In this document: positions 58,644 through 64,000 of the stretch, in pieces
How positions within the stretch are numbered: position 1 is the first letter of the stretch
Layout of the letters: every line of letters starts with the position of its first letter
Source: G963691885 sp963691885
GTDB lineage: Bacteria; Pseudomonadota; Alphaproteobacteria; UBA8366; Aestuariispiraceae
Assembly: GCA_963691885.1 (NCBI GenBank)
Contig: OY829843.1
Coordinates: 4,960,001-5,024,000 of the forward strand
Length of the DNA: 64,000 bases
Reading direction: 5' to 3'
Notes under the pieces: generated by a model
Database searches by the model: none
Told to the model about the DNA's origin: nothing
What the model saw: only the letters and a program-made list of their open reading frames with translations
Program-made: the position numbers and the translations under genes

Positions 58644-58659
58644 GCCGCCGGATGGCGGC
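58644..58659 (-). other. Stem-loop between rpsK and rpoA
   Basis: GCCGCC-ATCC-GGCGGC on the minus strand, perfect 6-bp stem, 8 bp after the rpsK stop. No T run follows. It may be a processing site or a partial terminator that adjusts rpoA level; not shown. Confidence 0.4.
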
Positions 58660-58667
58660 ACCCGCAA

Positions 58668-59054
58668 TTAAACCCGACGACGCTTGCGCGGACGGCAACC
58701 GTTATGCGGAATAGGTGTCACATCCCGGATACCGGTAATGGTGAAGCCAACGGCCTGCAGGGCGCGGAGAGCTGATTCACGACCGGAACCAGGACCCTTC
58801 ACGTTCACTTCCAGGGTCTTCATCCCGTGTTCTACAGCTTTCTTGCCTGCTTCTTCCGCTGCCATCTGGGCGGCAAAAGGCGTCGACTTACGGCTGCCTT
58901 TAAAGCCCTGGGTGCCAGCACTTGACCAGGAAATCGCATTGCCCTGGACATCGGTGATGGTAATCATTGTGTTGTTGAACGACGCGTTCACATGGGCGAT
59001 CCCAGAGGTGATGTTTTTCTTCTCGCGACGCTTACGAACCGGTGCGCGTACCAT
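58668..59054 (-). CDS. rpsK: 30S ribosomal protein S11
   Basis: 128 residues. KKNITSGIAHVNASFNNTMI and KGPGSGRESALRALQAVGFT, ending PHNGCRPRKRRRV, all the S11 pattern. It lies on the platform of the 30S subunit. It follows rpsM by 73 bp. Confidence 0.98.
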   Translation of the reverse strand: MVRAPVRKRREKKNITSGIAHVNASFNNTMITITDVQGNAISWSSAGTQGFKGSRKSTPFAAQMAAEEAGKKAVEHGMKTLEVNVKGPGSGRESALRALQAVGFTITGIRDVTPIPHNGCRPRKRRRV

Positions 59055-59127
59055 ATTATTTTATCCTACAGCCTGTGACGGGACGGGGCGTCCCATACTC
59101 ATGAAATCAAACGAACAACAGTTCGCC

Positions 59128-59496
59128 TTACTTTTTCTTACCAGCAATCGCCTTGGCAGGACCTTTACGGGTGCGCGCATTCGTATGTGTGCGCTGACCG
59201 CGAACCGGAAGTCCTTTACGATGACGAAGACCGCGATAACACCCAAGGTCCATCAGACGCTTGATGTTCATCGATACCTCACGACGCAGATCACCTTCGA
59301 CAATGTGGTCTGTATCGATCACTTCACGAATCCGGCTCACCTCATCTTCAGAGAGCTGATTGACCCGTGTGGACTGATCAATGCCACATTTAGCCAGAAT
59401 ATTCACAGAATGGTGTGCACCAATGCCGTGAATATATGTGAGCGCGATTACAACCCGCTTGTTTGTCGGGATGTTAACACCCGCGATACGTGCCAT
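59128..59496 (-). CDS. rpsM: 30S ribosomal protein S13
   Basis: 122 residues. MARIAGVNIPTNKRVVIALT, YIHGIGAHHSVNILAKCGID, and RGLRHRKGLPVRGQRTHTNA near the end, the S13 pattern. It is in the head of the 30S subunit. The ATG at 59496 follows AAGGA. It is the first gene after the internal promoter and attenuator-like hairpin. Confidence 0.98.
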   Translation of the reverse strand: MARIAGVNIPTNKRVVIALTYIHGIGAHHSVNILAKCGIDQSTRVNQLSEDEVSRIREVIDTDHIVEGDLRREVSMNIKRLMDLGCYRGLRHRKGLPVRGQRTHTNARTRKGPAKAIAGKKK

Positions 59497-59569
59497 TATC
59501 TACTATCCTTTACCAATCGTCATCGCCATCCGGATCTCTGTTCATTCCAGCAGAACTGTTGCTGCAAAC

Positions 59570-59609
59570 AAAAAAAGCCGACGGCATCCTCGTTAAACCT
59601 GCGAGCCGT
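59570..59609 (-). promoter_or_regulatory. Attenuator-like hairpin in the rpsM leader
   Basis: On the minus strand ACGGC-TCG pairs with CGA-GCCGT (59605-59609 with 59581-59585, and 59602-59604 with 59590-59592, with a 4-base bulge). A short CGGC then a run of seven T, ending at 59570, follows. It lies about 80 bases after the expected start of the internal promoter and 74 bases before rpsM, so transcription from that promoter must pass it. That makes it a candidate attenuator rather than only the end of the adk transcript. Both remain possible. Confidence 0.6.
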
Positions 59610-59695
59610 TGTCAACATGCCAGACTGAACAGAGCCCTTTCGGGCATTTCATTGCAAAAAGCGCCCATTTCCGGGACTTTCTGCGAAGCGCGCGG

Positions 59696-59723
59696 AGTAT
59701 ACGGAAACCGTACCCTGTGTCAA
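59696..59723 (-). promoter_or_regulatory. Near-consensus sigma-70 promoter for rpsM-rpsK-rpoA-rplQ
   Basis: On the minus strand TTGACA, 16 bases, then TATACT. It is a perfect -35 and a one-mismatch -10. It lies 43 bp after the adk stop and about 200 bp before rpsM. It would give the four downstream genes their own strong transcription start, near 59689. Confidence 0.85.
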
Positions 59724-59765
59724 CGCGTTTGAAACAATATTTTCTGTTCAGCAGGCCTGGTAACC

Positions 59766-60338
59766 TTAGCCCAAAATCTCCCCGATACTGCGGGTTACGT
59801 CTTCAATTGGCTGCATACCGTCCACCTGACGGAGCAACCCCTGATCTGCATAATACGGCAGGACCGGTGCGGTCTGCTCATGATAGACTGTCAGCCGCTT
59901 TTTCAGCGTCTCTGCATTGTCGTCCGCACGGCGTTCTTCGACCGGCGTATCGGCAATACGTGCCTCGATGCGACCAAACAGTTCCTCATCATTGACGGTC
60001 AGCTCAATGACATGATCGACTTTAAGTCCCTGATCGGACAGCAATGTGTCCAAACCTTCCGCCTGCGCAGTGGTCCGGGGGAAACCATCAAGAATCACCC
60101 CGCTCGCACAATCAGGTTCGGCGATACGGTCCGCGATGATGCCCAACATGGTTGCATCATCAACCAGGCCACCTGAATCCATGATGGCCTTTGCCTGCAA
60201 ACCCAATTCGGTCCCTGCCGCAACCGCAGCACGCAGCATATCGCCTGTGGACAATTGAACATACCCACGACCGGTTTCGAGAATCTTAGCCTGGGTGCCT
60301 TTCCCCGCACCAGGCGGTCCGAACATGATGATGATCAT
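59766..60338 (-). CDS. adk: Adenylate kinase
   Basis: 190 residues, the short form without a long lid. P-loop GPPGAGKGTQ at residues about 7-16, AMP site GFPRT, and ARIADTPVEERRADDNAETL at the lid. It makes ADP from AMP and ATP. The ATG at 60338 overlaps the secY stop (ATGA) and follows GGGGGAGG, so the longer frame into secY is not used. Confidence 0.96.
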   Translation of the reverse strand: MIIIMFGPPGAGKGTQAKILETGRGYVQLSTGDMLRAAVAAGTELGLQAKAIMDSGGLVDDATMLGIIADRIAEPDCASGVILDGFPRTTAQAEGLDTLLSDQGLKVDHVIELTVNDEELFGRIEARIADTPVEERRADDNAETLKKRLTVYHEQTAPVLPYYADQGLLRQVDGMQPIEDVTRSIGEILG

Positions 60339-61678
60339 CTGCGCCTCCCCCTCAATTTCGATTTTTTGACCAGACCTTCGTATTGATGCGCCAAGAGATG
60401 GCTTTGGATCTGTGCAACTGTATCCATTGTGACCGTCACACAGATCAGAAGGCTGGTTCCACCGAAATAGAACGGGACGGCATACTGAGCGATCAGAAAT
60501 TCGGGAAGGGCACAAACGGCGGCCAGATAGACAGCACCAATCGCTGTCAGTCTGGTCAGAACATAGTCCAGGTATTCCGCTGTATTCTTGCCCGGACGGA
60601 TACCCGGCACAAAACCACCGTACTTCTTCAGGTTGTCAGCGGTATCTTCCGGGTTGAACACAACGGCGGTGTAGAAGAATGCGAAGAAGATGATCATCGC
60701 AATGTAGATCGCCAGATAGAGCGGCTGACCATGGCCCAATAATGCCGTGATCTCCTGCAGCCATCCCGGCCCCTGTCCACCGCTGAAATTCGCGATCGTG
60801 AGCGGCATCAGCAACAGCGATGACGCAAAGATCGGCGGGATAACACCCGGTGTGTTGATCTTCATGGGCAGGTGAGAGCTTTCACCACCGAACATTTTGT
60901 TGCCAACCTGGCGCTTCGGATACTGGATCAGAATGCGGCGCTGGGCACGCTCGACAAAAACGATAAATGCAATAACGGCAACCGCCAGAACCAGCATGAA
61001 GATGATGAAAATTGCGGAGAGTTGACCGGTACGGCCCAGTTCCAGTGTTCCAGCAAGGGCACCTGGCAGGCCTGCAACGATGCCCGCGAAGATGATAAGC
61101 GAGATACCGTTACCGACACCACGCTGGGTGATCTGTTCACCAAGCCACATCAGGAACATTGTACCGCCAACCAGCGTGATCACTGCAGAAGCCCGGAAGA
61201 ACAGGCCCGGATCATGAACGGCTGGTCCCTGGCTGCCCTGAACCCCCTCGAGACCGACAGCGATGCCATAAGCCTGGACGGAGGCCAGCAATACGGTCAG
61301 ATACCGTGTGTATTGGTTGATCTTTTTGCGACCGCTTTCGCCCTCTTTTTTAAGCGCTTCAATGGTCGGGGACACCGCTGTCATCAACTGCATGATAATC
61401 GATGCAGAGATGTAGGGCATAATGTTCAGCGCGAAAATCGACATCCGGCTAACAGCGCCGCCGGCGAACGTATCAAACATGCCCAGGATGCCGCCGGCCT
61501 GCTGCTCAAACAGTTCTCCCAGAACGGCCGAGTCGATGCCCGGAAGGGGAAGATAGGTTCCGATCCGATAGACGATAAGCGCACCCAGTGTGAACCAGAT
61601 GCGCTTCTTCAGTTCTGTCGCCTTAGCCAGAGTGCCAAAGTTAAAATTGGCGGCGAGTTGCTCAGCAGCAGATGCCAT
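60335..61678 (-). CDS. secY: Protein translocase subunit SecY
   Basis: 447 residues with ten membrane segments. Early LTTxLGAL-type start (KKRIWFTLGALIVYRIGTYL), plug region MFDTFAGGAVSRMSIFALNI, and the C-terminal ribosome-binding loop KYGGFVPGIRPGKNTAEYLD. It is the core channel of Sec export. It is 113 bp after rplO. Confidence 0.98.
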   Translation of the reverse strand: MASAAEQLAANFNFGTLAKATELKKRIWFTLGALIVYRIGTYLPLPGIDSAVLGELFEQQAGGILGMFDTFAGGAVSRMSIFALNIMPYISASIIMQLMTAVSPTIEALKKEGESGRKKINQYTRYLTVLLASVQAYGIAVGLEGVQGSQGPAVHDPGLFFRASAVITLVGGTMFLMWLGEQITQRGVGNGISLIIFAGIVAGLPGALAGTLELGRTGQLSAIFIIFMLVLAVAVIAFIVFVERAQRRILIQYPKRQVGNKMFGGESSHLPMKINTPGVIPPIFASSLLLMPLTIANFSGGQGPGWLQEITALLGHGQPLYLAIYIAMIIFFAFFYTAVVFNPEDTADNLKKYGGFVPGIRPGKNTAEYLDYVLTRLTAIGAVYLAAVCALPEFLIAQYAVPFYFGGTSLLICVTVTMDTVAQIQSHLLAHQYEGLVKKSKLRGRRR

Positions 61679-61791
61679 TTAATGCTTCCTGTACAATTTG
61701 TTTCCGCGATCACCTGTCATTCTGTCTGGGCCGGATCCTGACCTGACAGAGCGACAGAGCGCCAACACAGGGTTGGCGGCTCGCATCATTA

Positions 61792-62316
61792 TCAGTTGGC
61801 GTCGCGATTCTTCATTGCAAGGTGCCGACGTTTCTTGGACGGCGCCTTTTCTGCAACTTCCGGCAGGGTCACACTGCCACCGGCCTTTTCGACAGCAGCG
61901 ACAGCAGCAGCACTTGCACCTGCAACATCGAGCTTCAGACCAGCTTTAAGTTCGCCATTTGCCAGGATCTTGATGCCGTCTTTGACCTGTTTGACGACGC
62001 CGGCGGCAACCAGTGCATCAGCATTAACAGTTGCAGACGCATCAAGCTTCTTCGCATCGACTGCCTGCTGCAGGCGACCAAGACTAACCGTAGCGTATTC
62101 CTTGCGGAACAGGGCGTTGTTGAAGCCGCGCTTAGGCAAGCGACGGTACAGTGGCATCTGACCACCTTCAAAACCCTTGATCGACACGCCTGAACGTGAC
62201 TTCTGACCTTTGACACCGCGACCTGCGGTTTTGCCCTTGCCAGAACTCATGCCGCGGCCAACGCGCGTACGGCTTGGGGCGGCACCTTGGTTATCGGCCA
62301 ACTCGTTCAGTTTCAT
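61792..62316 (-). CDS. rplO: 50S ribosomal protein L15
   Basis: 174 residues. MKLNELADNQGAAPSRTRVG, GRGMSSGKGKTAGRGVKGQK and GFEGGQMPLYRRLPKRGFNN are typical. The Ala-rich C-terminal extension is common in alphaproteobacteria. The ATG at 62316 is the standard beginning. Confidence 0.97.
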   Translation of the reverse strand: MKLNELADNQGAAPSRTRVGRGMSSGKGKTAGRGVKGQKSRSGVSIKGFEGGQMPLYRRLPKRGFNNALFRKEYATVSLGRLQQAVDAKKLDASATVNADALVAAGVVKQVKDGIKILANGELKAGLKLDVAGASAAAVAAVEKAGGSVTLPEVAEKAPSKKRRHLAMKNRDAN

Positions 62317-62382
62317 GACCAAACATCCTCTTTAAAACGATCACCACGACCCGTCTTTCGGATCACACGGCGACACATGCGA

Positions 62383-62568
62383 TTATTCTTCGACCCGAAC
62401 CATGTGGCGAACCTTGCGGATCATGCCACGAACAGAGGGGGTGTCTTCCAATTCACGGGTCCGACCGATCTTGTTCAATCCAAGACCAATCAGGGTTGCA
62501 CGCTGGCTTGCTTCCCGACGAATGGGACTGCCAGTCTGTGTGACCCGGATCTTACTCGCTTCAGCCAT
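62383..62568 (-). CDS. rpmD: 50S ribosomal protein L30
   Basis: 61 residues. KIRVTQTGSPIRREASQRAT, LIGLGLNKIGRTRELEDTPS and IRKVRHMVRVEE are the L30 pattern. It lies 24 bp after rpsE and 66 bp before rplO. Confidence 0.96.
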   Translation of the reverse strand: MAEASKIRVTQTGSPIRREASQRATLIGLGLNKIGRTRELEDTPSVRGMIRKVRHMVRVEE

Positions 62569-62592
62569 TTTCTGACTCCAAACTAAAATGCG

Positions 62593-63147
62593 TTACGCAG
62601 CGGTTTCTTCGCCGACGCCATCTTCACGGCGGCCAACAATGTCACTGACCTTCTTGCCACGACGGTTTGCAACCATCCGCGGTGAAGCACAGTTCTTCAG
62701 GCCTTCGAAAGCGGCCTTGATCATGTTGTATGGGTTCGACGTACCGGTAGACTTGGACACAACGTCCTGAACACCAAGCGCCTCAAACACTGCACGTGTC
62801 GGACCACCGGCAATGATACCAGTACCGGACGGTGCAGCCCGCATGACAACACGACCGGCACCGAAATGCCCTTCAATGTCGTGATGCAGTGTGCGGCCTT
62901 CGCGCAGCGGTACACGGATCATTGTCTTGCGTGCGTTTTCAGTTGCCTTGCGAATGGCCTCTGGCACTTCGCGTGCCTTACCATTGCCATAGCCAACCCG
63001 TCCACGACCATCGCCAACGACCACAATCGCCGCAAATCCGAAACGACGACCACCTTTCACCACTTTTGCAACACGGTTGATTGCAACAAGCTTCTCAATC
63101 AGATCTGATTCACCCTGATTGCGATCTTCTCTAGGTCCACGTGCCAT
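62593..63147 (-). CDS. rpsE: 30S ribosomal protein S5
   Basis: 184 residues. KLVAINRVAKVVKGGRRFGF, RGRVGYGNGKAREVPEAIRK and PSGTGIIAGGPTRAVFEALG are the S5 pattern. It guards decoding accuracy in the 30S subunit. Follows rplR by 12 bp. Confidence 0.98.
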   Translation of the reverse strand: MARGPREDRNQGESDLIEKLVAINRVAKVVKGGRRFGFAAIVVVGDGRGRVGYGNGKAREVPEAIRKATENARKTMIRVPLREGRTLHHDIEGHFGAGRVVMRAAPSGTGIIAGGPTRAVFEALGVQDVVSKSTGTSNPYNMIKAAFEGLKNCASPRMVANRRGKKVSDIVGRREDGVGEETAA

Positions 63148-63159
63148 AATCTTTACCCC

Positions 63160-63516
63160 TTAGAACTTCAGACCGGCTTCACGCGCTGCTTCGGCCAAAG
63201 CCTTGACACGCCCGTGAAAGCGGAACCCGCCACGATCGAAAACAACTTGTTCAACACCTGCTTCAACAGCGCGCTTGGCGACAAGTGTGCCAACCGTTGT
63301 TGCTGCATCAGCATTGCTGCCGCCGTTTGCCCGCAGATCTGCCTCGAGAGACGATGCAGCGGCCAGCGTGCGGCCAGCCAGGTCGTCAATAACCTGCGCA
63401 TAGATCTGCTTGTTGGTACGATGAACAGAAAGCCGCGGCTTACCCCCGCCCAGTTTCTTCACCTGGTAGCGGGTCCGGCGCCGGCGCCGTTCGAAAAGTT
63501 TACGTGTCGATGGCAT
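63160..63516 (-). CDS. rplR: 50S ribosomal protein L18
   Basis: 118 residues. RRRRTRYQVKKLGGGKPRLS, VHRTNKQIYAQVIDDLAGRT and FDRGGFRFHGRVKALAEAAR are the L18 pattern. It binds 5S rRNA. It follows rplF by 94 bp. Confidence 0.97.
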   Translation of the reverse strand: MPSTRKLFERRRRRTRYQVKKLGGGKPRLSVHRTNKQIYAQVIDDLAGRTLAAASSLEADLRANGGSNADAATTVGTLVAKRAVEAGVEQVVFDRGGFRFHGRVKALAEAAREAGLKF

Positions 63517-63610
63517 TTATCTCATCCTCGCTATACGCCCACCATGGTCTGTCTTATGGACTATCCATAGCCCGGTTGTGGCGCGATTAACCGCATAACG
63601 CGGTGTATGA

Positions 63611-64000
63611 TTACTTCTTCTTACCTTCTTTACGGACGATGGTTTCATCCGTGTATTTGATGCCTTTGCCTTTATAGGGCTCGGGCGGGCGGAAGGAACG
63701 GATGTTGCTGGCAACCTGGCCAACGCGCTGCTTGTTAGCACCGCTGATGGCAACGATGTTGTTACGATCACCCTCAATCGCGATCTTCACATCGCTGGGG
63801 ATCGGGAATTCAACATCATGGCTGAAACCAAGCTGCAATTTCAGGGTCGACCCCTGAACCTGGGCGCGGTAACCAACACCGTTCACTTCAAGCTTCTTGG
63901 TGAAACCTTCAGACGCACCGATGACCGCATTGTTGATCATGGCGCGAACCATGCCCCAATGCTGACGAGCACGCTTGGTCTGGTTAACCGGCTCAACCTT
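63611..64000 (-). CDS. rplF: 50S ribosomal protein L6, partial
   Basis: The frame is open to the right edge, so the N-terminal part is missing. The visible 129 residues (KVEPVNQTKRARQHWGMVRA, then GVGYRAQVQGSTLKLQLGFS, and the C-terminal FRPPEPYKGKGIKYTDETIV) are the C-terminal two-thirds of L6. The internal ATG at 63952 is not the real start. Confidence 0.96.
   Translation of the reverse strand, partial: KVEPVNQTKRARQHWGMVRAMINNAVIGASEGFTKKLEVNGVGYRAQVQGSTLKLQLGFSHDVEFPIPSDVKIAIEGDRNNIVAISGANKQRVGQVASNIRSFRPPEPYKGKGIKYTDETIVRKEGKKK

Overview
The window reads as chromosome of a motile alphaproteobacterium, probably Rhodospirillales-like. The reasons are the FlbT/FlbD/SciP flagellar regulators, the ATP12-type assembly factor, the MgtE and PccAB sequences, and the gene order rplF-rplR-rpsE-rpmD-rplO-secY-adk-rpsM-rpsK-rpoA-rplQ followed by degQ-rarA-crcB-rluC-like. 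Genus cannot be fixed from the sequence alone. No insertion sequence, prophage, CRISPR array or rRNA gene was seen; there is one tRNA gene.

Region 1 (1-21.6 kb) is a flagellar block. FlbT and an unknown protein lie on the minus strand. On the plus strand come a FlaG-like protein, fliK-flgD-flgE (behind a good sigma-54 promoter), a SciP/DUF1153 regulator (behind a CtrA-like box), then fliF-fliG-fliH-fliN-motA-flbD-flhA-flhF-flhG. The block closes with a 1134-residue FliK-like protein carrying eleven 102-bp tandem repeats and with a small unknown protein. Sigma-54 promoter, sigma-54 activator FlbD and SciP in one block point to Caulobacter-like staged control of flagellum assembly.

Region 2 (21.7-30 kb) is metabolic and mixed: a degenerate HD-domain protein, a cytochrome c, a lipoprotein, a lone molybdenum formate dehydrogenase alpha subunit with a cysteine active site, a PAS_5 protein, an M20 amidohydrolase and a DUF364 protein.

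Region 3 (29.8-42.3 kb) is the most accessory part. It holds three exported proteins with PEP-CTERM/VPLPA-type sorting tails, a trypsin-like lipoprotein protease, the mgtE and maeB genes, a CoA-transferase/HMG-CoA-lyase-like/LysR operon and tRNA-Leu(GAG). Two of the three sorting-tail genes look broken: one has an in-frame TGA right after the signal peptide, the other a one-base frameshift inside the sorting tail.

Region 4 (42.4-56.9 kb) holds lipB, an acylphosphatase gene, the propionyl-CoA carboxylase pair pccB-pccA, and a tight minus-strand run degQ-rarA-crcB-rluC-like-HAD phosphatase-asmA-like-ATP12.

Region 5 (56.9-64 kb) is the 3' part of the spc/alpha ribosomal operon, entering from the right edge with a partial rplF. 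An internal near-consensus sigma-70 promoter and an attenuator-like hairpin with a T7 run lie between adk and rpsM.
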